Positions 12,039 to 24,000 of a stretch of 64,000 bases of DNA are shown piece by piece. The first letter of the stretch is position 1; each line of letters begins with the position of its first letter. The notes beneath the pieces are model-generated. The model had not been told where the DNA came from, ran no database searches, and saw nothing but the letters and a program-made list of their open reading frames with translations. A program made the translations under genes and the position numbers. The stretch lies in NCBI GenBank assembly GCA_020736575.1, contig JAGPYM010000015.1:620001-684000 (forward strand), given 5' to 3'. Origin of the DNA: Thelonectria olida. Its lineage: Eukaryota; Ascomycota; Sordariomycetes; Hypocreales; Nectriaceae.

Positions 12039-12871
12039 TTAAGCGGTGTTGTAGTACATGTCAATCGACTTGACTTTGAAAACGGCGTCCTGCGAGGGAG
12101 GACCCGCGCTCCAACCCTTGTCGCCGTTGGACCAGTTGTTCCACAGCCAAGGTCCGGCCTGGCTGGGCACATCCTGAGTTGTCTGGGCAACCTGGACGCC
12201 GTCGACGAACCACTGAACGAGTCCTTCAGTCCAATCAAGGCGGTACTCGTGCTCGGTGGTCGTAGGGTTAGACGGTGGAGCGGGGTCAAAATAAGTAGAG
12301 TGTCCGTCGCCGTTGGCGTCCTGGTTGGTAAGCCAGAGCTTGCGGGTTCCCTGGTTGGACTGCGAGGCAGGGTCGGAGAGCCACTCAATATCGGATTCTT
12401 GGGTGTCTGACTTGTAAAAGAACATGCCTAGACTTGTTAATCAAGTTCATTTGGGTTTTGAGGAGTAGTATAAATACCATTGCAAACACCAGCAGGCTCG
12501 GTCAAAATGGCAACAGTGCGAACACTGGCGTACTTGATGTTGGTTACAGTCGTCTCGATCTGGGCAGACTTGTAAGGCTTGGCAGTCTGGCCGCCATTGA
12601 CGAGCAGCTGCAGGTAACCATCCCGAATAATGACATTATTCGGCGTGAAAGTATGGGTGTCACCAACGCCGTAGTTGCTAGCATACAGACCAGCAGGGAG
12701 CGAACTGCCGGTAAAGGTATACGAGGCGTGGTTGGCAAAGGACGCTCGATCAACGAGGAACTTTCCGTCGACAAACTCTGGCTCGGGAGAGCGGCGGTTG
12801 AGGTTGGGAGTAGTCAAGGCCAGTGACTGGCCAGCAGCCAAGAGGGCGAGGGCGACGCGAGTGACTTGCAT
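12039..12871 (-). CDS. Secreted GH16-family glycoside hydrolase
   Basis: Two exons (12871-12478, 12427-12039) with a 50-nt intron encode 260 aa. A signal peptide (MQVTRVALALLAAGQSLA) leads a concanavalin-A-like beta-sandwich. The GH16 catalytic signature ExDxE appears as ESDIEW around residue 155, preceded by VRTVAILTEPAGVCNG and MFFYKSD. Downstream EYRLDWTEGLVQWFVDG is the typical GH16 strand pair. The family cleaves beta-1,3/1,4-glucans or related polymers, either plant wall or the fungus's own wall. No GPI-anchor tail is visible, so the product is probably free and secreted. The ATG at 12871 was chosen because it opens the signal peptide; the upstream frame has no support. Confidence 0.85.
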
Positions 12872-13047
12872 GGCTAATTGATACAATACTTGTCGTTTAG
12901 GATACAAGTGATCTATGAGACAGTAAAGAATGAGCTTGACAACAACCAACATCAATTATGTAGTCTATCGAGTTTATTTTAACCCTTTGTTGAGCCCTAT
13001 TGTTCACTACGATGCATGGTCCTCTTACGAAACATGGCTTTACGTTG

Positions 13048-13085
13048 AAAGGAATGTAGGATCGCCTCAAAGGAATGCAGGATCG
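13048..13085. repeat. Direct repeat of a 17-bp unit upstream of the GH16 gene
   Basis: Two copies of AAAGGAATGYAGGATCG at 13048-13064 and 13069-13085 differ at one base and are separated by 4 bp. They lie ~180-215 bp upstream of the GH16 start codon. Spacing of 21 bp places them on the same face of the helix, so they could be a duplicated protein-binding site; this is only inferred. Confidence 0.4.
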
Positions 13086-14077
13086 AAGCGAAAGCAAGCT
13101 ATCTTGGGTATGATATTGCTAGCTTAGCAAGAATGTCGCCGAAAGGATTTGAGTGGGGTCGAGTTAGATGAAAGGAGTAAAAGATGGCACTATACAGGGT
13201 CGGACTCCAGCTGAAACGGCCAGCTTCGGAGCGTTTTGTTTCAACAGGCATAAGGGATAATCACAAAGGCATCATGGAGCACGGCTTATGGACAGGTGAA
13301 GGGAATCAAAAGTGGTACCACGCAGGCTGGTGATGTTTGAGGCTTGCATAAGGCAACTCGTAGATCTCGACGCAACCGTTACCTATACCACGGGGAGCCC
13401 GGACATTTTGGGACGCGAAACGTTACCCTTTGGATGACTACCTCTGCATGTATTTCTCGTCTGTACTTTACGACCTACCTTTCTAGGTAGGTCCGGGCTT
13501 GTAACGTTGAAGCCACTGGGGTTTCGCACATCCTACTGGAATGCACCGAAACACATTTGTCGTAGCGTTCAGGGTGTTCTAGCCAATCCGATGAGCTTCC
13601 CAAGCTGACATACATGTACATGTTTCTGCCCCGGCCATGATCTCGGACATTGTGAATAGCAGGAGGTGGCTGTGTTGATTAATTGTTGTGAGAGGCGTGG
13701 TAGTATTGGCCCCTACATCGCCGTCTGGATGGTGAGACTACCACATGCTTTGCATCTGCCCATAACAAAAGTTGAACCTCCGGAGTTTTACATCTTTGTC
13801 TGAACTTTTGAATGGTTTGTTACAATAGCAATACGTGTGCCCGGTTTACAACATTCTGCCAAGAAAGAAACATGAAGACGCCTGTTTTCAGTCAGATCAA
13901 TTTCCCAGGTAACTGAAGATAAATATTGCATAGGAGTGTCTTGAGGCGGAATCAATGTATAGACCCGTTCTACCCTCTCCCTCACTGCTGTGATCATTTC
14001 CGGACACGTTAAGCCATCGTTAGTGTTAAATTTGCAGCACTAGCATACCTAGGTAGGCTCAGACGAGTCTATTCTTC
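13086..14077. other. Intergenic region with a small perfect inverted repeat
   Basis: About 1 kb between the GH16 promoter and the 3' end of the next minus-strand gene. It contains ACCTACCT-TTCT-AGGTAGGT at 13473-13492, an 8-bp perfect inverted repeat around a 4-nt loop. Related GGTAGGT strings recur elsewhere in the window (for example ~17235 and ~63253), so this is probably common intergenic repeat rather than an operator. No gene is seen. Confidence 0.4.
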
Positions 14078-14716
14078 CTATGTTCGGGCTTCAAGCTCAA
14101 TAACATTGGAAGCAAATTCTCCCGTAAAGCTTCCATTCCGACCCGCGCCAGCCTCCAGATCCTGAATGACGACCTTCCTTTCTTTTGGCCAAACACGAAG
14201 CCACCGGCCTTTCAGTTGCGCACTTGCCTTGCCTACAAGCTTCTCCAGCTCAACCCCCGTTTTTTTGGCCGCCCATACAAGCTGATATTGTCCAATAACG
14301 ATGTCCTGTTCGTGGGTTTGGCCAGGGTCGATTTCGATCAGCGAATTGGGGTCGATCATCGACTTCGGGTCCGGGTTGACATCGTTGACAATCAACTTGA
14401 CCAGATCCAGTGGCTTCAATTCGTGTTTCTTCGTGACCTTTAGGAGACCAAGGTCAAAGGCGAATGGATCCAGTGGACTGCCCCAATTAAGGTATGTGAC
14501 GGGGACGAGATTGTGGTTTTTCACAATGATCTTGAATGTGAAGGGTGTTGCGCTTATGTCCATGAGAGTGACAACAAGCCCCGTGATCGGGTTTGGATTT
14601 CCCAGGATGCCTCCATACCAGATTGGACCTGCCTGACTGCGAGACGCGAAAGCACCGAAGAATAGAAGAAGCCGGACAAGCATATGAAAGCCAGCTGGAA
14701 TGCCGAAAGATGCCAT
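14078..14716 (-). CDS. Small secreted protein resembling a deuterolysin (M35) propeptide domain
   Basis: A single exon gives 212 aa from the ATG at 14716; an in-frame upstream ATG at 14815 would add 33 residues ahead of the signal peptide and is less likely. The N-terminus (VRLLLFFGAFASRSQA) is a secretion signal. The mature part contains a beta-sandwich-like pattern (GLVVTLMDISATPFTFKIIV, YLNWGSPLDPF, then IEIDPGQTHEQDIVI) similar to the propeptide of M35 metalloproteases. There is no HExxH zinc site, so it is not a protease. It could be a stand-alone inhibitor or chaperone-like secreted protein; that is inference. Confidence 0.5.
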   Translation of the reverse strand: MASFGIPAGFHMLVRLLLFFGAFASRSQAGPIWYGGILGNPNPITGLVVTLMDISATPFTFKIIVKNHNLVPVTYLNWGSPLDPFAFDLGLLKVTKKHELKPLDLVKLIVNDVNPDPKSMIDPNSLIEIDPGQTHEQDIVIGQYQLVWAAKKTGVELEKLVGKASAQLKGRWLRVWPKERKVVIQDLEAGAGRNGSFTGEFASNVIELEART

Positions 14717-15961
14717 GACTCCAGATAGTAGAGAGTTTGATAGGCTAGTTGAAATTTTGTTGTCCAAGATGAGGATCTGTGGCTGCCAGGACGAGTGTGT
14801 AGATGGCAGCTGCACGTTGTGTTATATGTGTTGCATTTAGTATCCCCGATTTATGGTTTGAAGATAAGAAAAGTCTGTCAAAGGTAAGAGTAAACTAATG
14901 ACATCGGTTGCGCCATACGCGAAGTGACTTCAAAGTTCGTTGGAGCCTAGAGGTGGTCGATGACAATGAGAACCTACAACATGGAGGTAAAACTCTATTC
15001 AATGTTTACTCGCAGTCCTCAAACAAAATAGATTCAAAACCTAAAGTCTCTTTACGAGTCGAACTGAGCAGTTACCTAACATTGTTGATCCGAGGCGGAC
15101 GAGGCCAGGGCGGTCAGATCTTTAAAGCCAAGTCCACGCTCAGAAGACACGTGTGGATAACTCGCCTTGAGAAAGCTGTAAGGGGTAGCGCAATATATCA
15201 AATCCATTAATAGACCAGTCCAGCCATAGGCTAAAAAGATCAACTAGTTATTATAAGACTGTATTGTATAACAGCTACTAAAGGCATAATAAAAGCTCGG
15301 CGCTCGGCGACCCAGCCTGACCTTGACCGAAGCGCTTACAATCATCTATTAATAAATATTTGTTCTATTTATAATGCATGGAGCAGGGGGGAACATTTTG
15401 CATACCCACATGCTAGGTCTCCTCTTGATGAAAGCCCTCCCCTTTGAACCAGCAGCGTTGTGCGTATTGGTGCGTAATTACATATTTTCTAGGTATGAAA
15501 GGCGTGTCACGGGTGGAGAAGGGCGGGTTTTGTAATTGTTACTAGGGTTAGTCCATAGTCTTCACACACAGGCTACAAGAATACGCCTTGCTGATTAAGT
15601 TATACATTCTAGCCACGCTGTTCTGATGCAGGACATTTCGGCTTGTTAGCCCCAATGTAAAACGTATTAACAGCGGCGTTGCTGCTACACTCCGCGGGTA
15701 TCGACTTGATATATCCAAAGTATCATAACTCATAAAGAGTGACCTCAAGACCATTAGATGATTTATCGATTGGATAGGTATCGCAGAGCCTAAGAGACGT
15801 CTCATCGGCGAGAATTTGTTCCAAATATCGTTGATAAGGGGAAAGCAGACTCCTAGGAGTGCCGGATCTCGTAAGGGCAGTATGATGTGGCTACGAAGTG
15901 GTACAGAATAACAGGCATGGAACACAGTTAACCCTGGTCATAATCGTGGGGCCTGGCGTCT
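14717..15961. other. Intergenic region
   Basis: 1.2 kb between the small secreted protein gene and the gasdermin-like gene, partly AT-rich (around 15180-15370). The open frame at 15548-15925 on the minus strand has no recognisable domain or start context, and I treat it as chance. Confidence 0.4.
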
Positions 15962-16880
15962 CTAGATGAGAAACACGTCTGTATCCTTGCCGACCGTGAC
16001 CTTCTCAATACCCTCAAGGCCCTCATTTTCCAACGCCTTCACAAGCGAGTCTCCCTGATCCTCCTCTTCATTAACTCCGAAGGATGCTCCCTTGGAGAGT
16101 GTGGCGTGGGACCATTGACGATCCAGGACGCCCTTACTGATCTTTGCCAGCCTTATAGCCCAGACAAAGTCGGACCTTTTCTGAGTTGTTGTCGAAGTAC
16201 CGGTTTCGTAATTGAAGTTGACGTCGGCCTTTAACTCGGAAACACCAGAAACGCCCCTGAAACACAAAGTTAGATTAATATTCTTACACTGCCTTATCCA
16301 GTAGATCTGTGGACTGTGCGACTTACACTCCGGGCCCACTGTGAATGCCCTGTTTCTGGCTCTCAATTCTCGATGTCTTCGCCCCGCGGGCGATGATAAT
16401 ACCGGTGATCATGAAGATGGATTTCGCGATCCCCAACGTGGTGTGCTTCTCGACATGCTTTGCCACTCTAGTGCCTTCAATCGTGTCCTCGATGTACTCA
16501 TCCGTCGGCTGGATGATAAAAGTCTCTAGTTTCTCGAATTGGTCGGAGTGTTGCACCGACCTCTCGAAGGCAACGCCGGCATCGAGTGTAAGCTCCAGTC
16601 CCAGAGCAGCGGCGATGGGAGCGCCCACACTTGCGTCGATGCCGGTGCCGCTGCCTCTGGTCGCCTCCCAGGTCAAATCCCATGCCGTCGATGGGTATAC
16701 TGGCATGTCCGGGGGAAATTCGTTCGGCCCCTCGGTGTTGATGATGTTGTCGAGCTGCTTCAAGTCAGGGATGACATGGCCAAGACATATGACTCCCTTC
16801 GCGACACCGATGCCGTTCTCTGGGAATACCGGCGGTGGGTAGTGCGTCTGTCGGAGGACGAACCAGCACTTCGACGTCAT
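15962..16880 (-). CDS. Gasdermin-like pore-forming protein (HET-Q1/RCD-1 type)
   Basis: Two exons (16880-16327, 16256-15962) with a 70-nt intron (GTAAGT...CTAAC...TTTCAG) encode 282 aa. The protein matches the plan I know for fungal gasdermins: an N-terminal strand-rich opening ending in GHVIPDLKQLDNIIN, a glycine/alanine-rich amphipathic segment (GTGIDASVGAPIAAALGLEL), a helix with FEKLETFIIQPTDEYI, a strand SIFMITGIIIARGA, and a C-terminal strand hairpin with a short acidic tail (EEEDQGD onward). There is no separate inhibitory domain, as usual in fungi, where the tail of a few dozen residues is removed by a protease to free the pore-forming part. A subtilisin-like protease gene starts 4.1 kb away. 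The family call is from memory of motifs, not a search. Confidence 0.72.
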
Positions 16881-16968
16881 GATCTGGCCGGCGGCAAGTA
16901 GTCCTGGAAACTCTGGTGCTCGTAGCCTCGAAGATATGTTGACCGACTCGGCTGGCGTAGATCATGGG

Positions 16969-16974
16969 TTTATA
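16969..16974 (-). promoter_or_regulatory. TATA-like element of the gasdermin-like gene
   Basis: TATAAA on the minus strand about 90 bp upstream of the start codon at 16880, a plausible core promoter position. Confidence 0.35.
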
Positions 16975-17410
16975 AGTCTACGGACAATGGAGGAGGAGAA
17001 GGAAGTAAGTTTGCGACCCCGCAGCGGCCGAGGAGACGGCCCGTCGAGCCCGCCCGCTCTCAGTCGGGTCGGGCCGCCTTGGGCATCAGCTGCTTACGGT
17101 TTGGGTAGCTAAGGATTCTGCCGGGCTAAGCCGAGTGCGACAGGACCTCCAAGGAAGGGTGCCCCCTATTTAGATTGCCCGTATGTGTCAATGTCGTGTC
17201 GGTATGTCTCTGTGGTTGGCTCACCATCTGAGTAGTTAGGTAGGTAAGGTAATGTAGCTTGTGACGAGGATCCAAGCACCGCATGTCTCGGTAAGTGGAA
17301 AATGTGACTTCCGGGTAAATCATTTTGCCCGTTCTACCTGCGTAATTTGCCAGTACCTGGCTACTTAACTCACCCCATAATCCATCCACGTCAGTCTGAC
17401 GGGCCCGACT
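16975..17410. other. Intergenic region between gasdermin-like and AAA+ genes
   Basis: Holds the distal upstream sequence of the gasdermin-like gene and the 3' end of the AAA+ gene, both transcribed on the minus strand. No coding signal is seen; it has a GGTAGGTAAGG string near 17235. Confidence 0.4.
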
Positions 17411-20400
17411 CTACTGGTACACACTGCTCCCACTGTCGTCATCCTCGTCGCTACTTATACTAGAACCCTCTTCACTGTCACTGCTACTATCATATCTCTT
17501 CGTTATCACAGTTATTGCAGACGGCGATGACCGGTATTTGCTCGACTTTGACGATCCAATCGCTGGAGGTTCGAAGTTGTCCATCCTGATGCTAAGCTCC
17601 GACGCCCTTTGCGTGTCACTCCCCCGACACTCCTCCACTGTCAAACACATTGTTAGTGACGGTAAAAGGGACAAAGGCTGGGCGGGGACGAACGATAGCT
17701 TTCAAACGCATTCGCTGACCCGACTACTATTCTCAAATGCTTGCGTCGAACCCGGATCTCCTTCAGCCTCTTGCTGGCTGTACTATCGTCAGCTGGACCC
17801 GATGGTGCCTCCAAGGTCAGCCGGCTCTCATCTGCAGCGAAAACGATTGCCGCTTCAAGCATATTTCGAATCTGTCTGCCGTTCCAAGTGCGGCCTCGGC
17901 TTGCAGATTTACGCACATGTCGGCGCGCAAAGCGCAGGATATCTTTCACTTTGAAGGTGACCGGAATGCCGTTGTGCTCGTGTTGTTGTTTCAGGTGGCT
18001 CTCCCAGATCCTCATAGAAGAGGCTTCATCTGGTGGTTGGAAAGCTAGAGCGATGTGGATTCGAACTTTGAAGGCCTCATCGATCAAACCCACTCGATTT
18101 GTGGTGAGAAAAATGACACCAGTAAAGTTGTCCAAGGCGTCAAGGAACACTGAGAGGTTTGTGAGGAGATGGTTGCAGTTGATCCGACGAAAAAGTCAAA
18201 GACTCACTGGATACAATACGGTTTTGGTCTATGTCGTTCCCTCTTTCACCGAGGTATATCTCGGCATCATCGAATAAGACTAGGCAGTCCCAACGAGATG
18301 CCAATTTGAGGGAGTCCCGAATGCTATCAGCAAATCTCCCGGGCTCAGATGGCAGTTTTCCGCCTTTCTGGAACATTAGATATCAGAAAAATTCGTGGAT
18401 CGATAGATAACTCTCAACTCACGATGTGATAGATAGGACGTGGCGGCTGGGCGGACGCTGCAATGCTTCTTACCACGCTTGACTGAACAGTGCCTTCTGT
18501 TAGTTCTACAACAGAACAATGCTGGATGGGATATGTGGAATGCAAACGAGTTATGGCTCACCTTGCCACTACCAGGCGGTCCGTGAAGGAGGACGACGAG
18601 GCTTCGTCTGCTGCTAAAGGTCGATCCCGCACTTTCTTCCAGACTCATTTCACGACGTGGGCGCGAGTTAGCGATGACCTTCAAAATAGCTTCGTGTCCG
18701 GAAGGGATGATTAGCTTGCTCAAGAAGCGGTTTGGATTAGGGAGGGGCGAGAATCCAAAGCTCGGCAAACCGTCTAGAATTCAAGTCAGTGAGAAACGAT
18801 GCAATGGACAGCGTCGGACTCACACCATTGGTGCGAAACAAGGGAGAATGCCAGCAAGTACGGGGGCAATAAGTCTTCCTCCCCCCTTGTGACCAAATCG
18901 AGTGGCGTTAATACTGAGTCATCCCAAATAGTGATCAATCTCTTACGGAGGAGCCTATCGATTTGCTTGTCGCTGAGAACCTGAGATTGGCAGGTTTTAC
19001 AAGCGTCGAAAAAGCTCGACGGAAGGTTGTCTGTCTCACACTCGGGCCCTTCTGAAGTCTGGGAACCCCTCATGTCTAAGTGATCCCCAAGTTCAGGTTC
19101 CATCTCGTAGCCCGTCTTAAAGTCGACGAAAACCTCGCCATCGAGGTGGTCCAATGCAAGGTCATTCATGCGAGATTTGACGGACCCCTGGTACCGCGCA
19201 TGGCCGTAACGGTGGGCGAGGAACGATTTCCCTCGAGCCTCCAGGTCTAGACCACGGATAAATTCGATGGGAAATGCGTCAAGACGCACTACTCTCCGTA
19301 GACCTGAGAAAGGTTTAATCTTAATGACCTTCCATCTGGACCGGAAGCTCCTTCCATCGTATCCTATCGAGTAGCAGGCGACGCGTAAGGGCTTATCCAG
19401 GAAGCCCCCATAATGTGATCGACTGCGAGAGAGGGGACGCGGGGTTTCGATGTCATAGACGCGATACGCTTGCTGGACGTGGTAATCTTGATAGCCGCAA
19501 TTTCTAAAAACCGTAACTCCCGGCTGGAAAAGCTGCCAAAGATCGGCGAAGGCAATCGAGTCTAAAGAGTGTGAAACAACTCTGTCTCGTGTTTTGAGCT
19601 CTTTCCGCAGATGCTGGTGGATAAAACCAACGAGTAGTTTGACGAAAGGGAGTAAACCTTTTCCTCTCTTGCGATCATCTGCTTCCTGAGCGCCTTTCTC
19701 GACTGTTTTCTCGGCAATTGCAAGACTTGGAGACTCGCCCGTCAAGGTGGCATCCTCAGGATTGGACCTTAATTCGCCCTCCATCTCCCGAAGCCCAGCC
19801 TTGATTTCGTCTCGGAAAAGGATGAGCAACTGTGCGTCGTCAGCTGTGCCTTTTATAACCAGGGTCCGTCTCTCCCCACCTTAAATGGATAGAACATGCT
19901 TTGCCCTCCTCGCTTAGCAATGCATTGGCTTCTGGATTCAGGAAGTGAAGAACTCACAAGCAGGGAACTGTGGATAATTTTACGCCCGTCACCCGTCTGA
20001 GAAACGATATCAGAGGAGGGTAGTTGATCAAGATTGCAGAAGGGCGGGATGGGCTTCCTTCACCCGTGGGGTGCTCAACGCTGGGCATGCGACCCGCGAC
20101 GATCGCGTATGGAGTGTTTTCAGCAAGCCCCATCTCGTGATAGATGCAGCTTGCTTCATCGCATGACTCATCATTGTTGAGGAGTTCCGCAGCGCGGCGC
20201 AGGGTCACTTCTTTGACTGAAGGAATTGTCCCTACTTCCGATACAGGTAGAGTCGGCGGTGGGTCTGGATGCTCAGGCACAATCCGGGGCCCCCCTGTAG
20301 GCATCGGTGTGACATTTCTTTCCAGACAGGCTTCAAGTGAGTAGAGAGTACTTCAACAAGGGTGGTATCCTCACCTCTCCTGGGACGGTGATCGTGAAAT

Positions 20401-20448
20401 GATCTCCTTTCGCAGTTCCATGACATCCATCGCTGACTCGACAGACAT
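17411..20448 (-). CDS. DUF7025-type AAA+ ATPase
   Basis: Eight exons (20448-20375, 20317-19958, 19869-18824, 18773-18562, 18482-18423, 18367-18208, 18149-17694, 17637-17411) give 864 aa with closing phases. An N-terminal disordered part precedes a region with FQPGVTVFRNCGYQDYHVQQ and AYRVYD, as in fungal DUF7025 proteins. The AAA+ module has Walker A GPPGSGKS at ~557-564, recovered only when the 79-nt intron 18483-18561 is removed at TTCAG/TCA, Walker B LVLFDDAEIYL, and sensor-like FLTTNRV. The C-terminus is acidic and Ser-rich. The second Asp-Glu of Walker B reads DDAE rather than DEAD. Least certain are the 88-nt intron 19870-19957 and the GTTCGT donor of the last intron. It lies between the gasdermin-like gene and the protease and diverges from the latter. 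Role unknown; a remodelling or regulatory ATPase is inferred. Confidence 0.8.
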
Positions 20449-21021
20449 GAAGTCGATGAGGTGTGTGGCTCAAAATTCGCCAACGTCTCTCTGTTGGTAA
20501 GTTGAAAAGTTGATATTCGACCGACAGAAGTGAGGACTCACACTGCCATACGAACTAGCTCTGATGGAGCGTCCTTATGACGGGACTTGAAATCTGAAGC
20601 ACTTGAGGGGTTTTACTGTAGGCATTGCGCGGAATGCCGAGTGACGTGGTCACTCTTTGCGTAGCTCCTGCCATCGGACAACCCCCGCAGCGTCGACACG
20701 ACCTGATAGGACCAGCCTCCGAGGGCTGCTTGAGGCCGACGAAGGCGCCGTCACCGGGCAGACAGCTAAGCCAATTCCGGTGTTGCTGACGAAAAGAGAA
20801 GAGGGCGAAGACTATCTAGACTCCCTAGTTAGACTCATCTTGCCCTAGCGTGCGTCTATCTGACTGCATACCCAACGAGAAGGCTCGCCCATTTTATCCC
20901 CCGCACAGCGTCCTTTTGTCCGCACGCAGTGAGCGATTCGCATTCTGGATGTGGCCTCCCGCCCGAAACTTTCACTCGACCAACCCGCCGAGGCCGTGAC
21001 GAGGCCGAGCGAGCAGCGGCC
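20449..21021. promoter_or_regulatory. Divergent promoter of the AAA+ and subtilase genes
   Basis: 573 bp between the start codons of the minus-strand AAA+ gene and the plus-strand protease gene, so both are driven from here and could be co-regulated. An open frame continues in phase upstream of the protease ATG but has no in-frame ATG in its last ~90 bp. No TATA box stands out. Confidence 0.45.
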
Positions 21022-24000
21022 ATGGAAAGAACTCTCCTAGAGTTTTCAAAGGAGGTAGTATCCAAACTGGAAGACCAATGTGCCACACTGAACAGGGAAA
21101 AGACGACTCGCCAATTCACCAGGAAACTCTCTCCTGAGCTCTGGATGATCGAAAACTGCTTCGATACAAGCTATGGCAATCTAAAGATAGAGGGCGATGA
21201 AAAAATGCAGAGGAGATTGCACAGTCTCTTGAGGAAGTTTGAAGGCATTTGCAGTGTAAGTCGACCGGCTAGATGTCCCGATAGAGTCTGACCTCCTTTC
21301 GTATCGATATGTAGTGGAACCCATCAGAAGAAGCCGTCACGGATGAAGCCCAACAACAGGTTTCTAGACATTGCGAGCACTCTTCCGAGAGCGACTGGGT
21401 AAGTGACTGAGACGAACGCGGAACTTTCGACCCAGTCCTAATAGCCAACAGGCCTGCCGTATATACCCTCACCTGTGTCGACTCCTCGACCCCAAGGCGG
21501 TGATTCCAGATGGACTACAGCTCTATGCTCGCTCAGCACCACCAGAAAACCAAAATATGCTAATTGAGACTCTCGGGCGATTCGTGGAAGACAACAAGAA
21601 CCCGAAGCAACGAGCCGCAGCCGCTGCTCCTCTTGAAAGTAGCAAAGGCAAATACATGGAGGATTATTCTCCACATATCCAATATCTCTACCAAGCTATA
21701 TCTGAACACTGCGTTTGTCAGCGCACGACTGGGCTTACAGACCCGATCGTCGCCAACGTGCGGCTGGGATGGCCGGTAAAAGTACGGAAACATTCTGCCA
21801 CGTCGTCGAACTCATCGTCCTCATCATCGTCGTCCTCATCATCTTCGGATTCATCATCTGGCTCCTCGCCAGAGAACTCGGATGATGACTATTCGCAGTT
21901 ATCGGATGGGACCTCTGAGCCCGATCCCGATCGACCCATAAACTTTCATGTCTTGTTTCTGGATCACCCGCATGGATCGGTGCCGATGCATCTATCCCGT
22001 TGGCAGGACACCTGGATTTCTGTTTCCAATCCAAAGAAGTGAGTCCATTCCAGCTCCAACTATGCATTCAATTACGCATGCGTAGAAGGTTAATGATCGA
22101 GTAGTGTGAGTTGGCAAGATAGGCCGCGAAGAAAGTCGCAGGCCAAGCCTATCTCTGACTATAAGGACGGGTTCTGTGGCCTGATCTCGGGGCGCGAACA
22201 TGTCAGACTTCCGCTCGTCTTCTCGGACGGCCAGCTCAAGTTCAAGAGCCCCCGCCGGTATTCCCGTGAGTTCAAGCTCGACATGCCAAGTATTCCTCTA
22301 GGAGAGATCGTCAAGCTGGATTCCCAAACGTTTAGCCAGAAGAAGCGATTCGTGCTTAGCTACATCTTGGCCAGGGCAGTGTGGCAGAACTACGAATCCA
22401 AGTGGATGATTCGAGAATGGTCGAAAGATGCAATCCATTTCATGTACGAGTCTAGAGGCGAACAGAGCGGCTTCTTCGTTGACGAGCCTTTCCTGCATAC
22501 CGACTTTCTGCTCAGAACGAACGACATCAGCAACGACGGAGTGAGGGTACACAAGTTCCCCAATATCTTGGCTCTAGGAATCATGTTGATCGAAATAAAT
22601 CTTGGAATTGCGATCGAGGACTTTCGAACCGCAGAGAGTTTCGGACAAGGTGGTAAACTAACAGTGAATGCGGACGCAGCGAGCGCTGAGAACTTGACCA
22701 AGGACAAGAGGAGGTGGACAGAGATCCCGGAATTCTTGACAAACGCCATACATTCCTGCATGAATCCCAGTAAATTTTCGAGGAAGATAAAGAGAAAGGA
22801 TATTTCCAGCCACCGAAAGCACCTGTACGAGCATGTCGTCAAACCTTTGCGATACCTCTGCGAGACTGCATACCAAAACAATCTTGAAGTGGCAGCTATC
22901 GATCTTCCCCGCCCGGCAGGCTTGATAGAGTGGGAGACGCAGCAGTCTTTAGACAACTGCATAGAGTCGGACGACGAGGACCAATCCTTTCTCGGAGTGC
23001 CGCCGCGCATGGAACAGATGCGCAGTCAGAGCACGGGTGCTATTAGGCAAGTTGACCGGTAAGAACGAATGCAAACGGTATGGCTGAAACGTGATGAGCT
23101 GATTGCGAGCATACCTACAGGCCTGCACTTCCGCCAAAGTCAAACACGGAGCAACCGGGTCTCGGCATGGCTCTGGACGGGTCCATGTCAAACGAGTAAG
23201 TCTTAGAACGACATTGTGGCCTGTCGAACTTTCCTTGCTGACGGTTGTCAGTGGCATCATCTCGTCATCGGACGAATGGTTCTCTTTCTTGAGCAAGCTG
23301 AATTTACTTCTCAGGGCAAAGGCGAACGAAACTTGTTCAAATAATGCTCGTGTTAGAGTAGCCGTGCTGGACACGGGGATTCGGAAGGAATATAGAGAAC
23401 TGGTCCGAGGTTACAAGGACTATGTCACTGGGAATGACGACGCTCCAATTGACATCTCTGCCTCCAGCCACGGGACCAATATAGTTCGGCTTATCTTGAA
23501 AACCTTCAACACGGCCGACATCTACGTGGCTCGCATTTTCGAACAGGAGAGAATGGATGACGATAACCTGATTTACAAAGCCCAAACACTGGTTGCCGAG
23601 GTATACATTTTTACACTACCTAACTTCCTCCGTCTGTGCCATCACTGACATGACTTCTTATTACACACATGCAGGCCGTTCGAGATGCGACTAGCAAGTG
23701 GAAGGTGGATGTCATCGCCATGGCGTTCGGGTTTGAGACAGAACATGAAGACATGAGAAAAGCCATCATGGAAGCAAAGGCTAACGGCGTGCTCGTCTTT
23801 GCTGCTGCTTCAAACTACGGCAATATGATGGGGATTGCTTTTCCTGCTAGACTGCACCAGGATGTCATCTGTGTCTTCTGCACCAATGCGCGCGTCAAGA
23901 CCTCTCAGAGCATCAATCCAATGCCGTCAGAGAAACGTACCTACAATTTGGCCATCTTTGGAGAGAATGTCCACCTAGGGCCAGTTGAGCCCGCTCTCAC

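Noticed and set aside
16345..16842. Plus-strand open frame opposite the gasdermin-like gene
   Set aside because: Shadow of the minus-strand exon; only the minus strand yields a spliceable full-length protein.
18561..18570. Splicing at CTAACAG/AAGG just after the Walker A lysine
   Set aside because: This acceptor shifts the frame into a stop. The downstream acceptor TTCAG/TCA keeps phase and rebuilds GPPGSGKS, so it was used.
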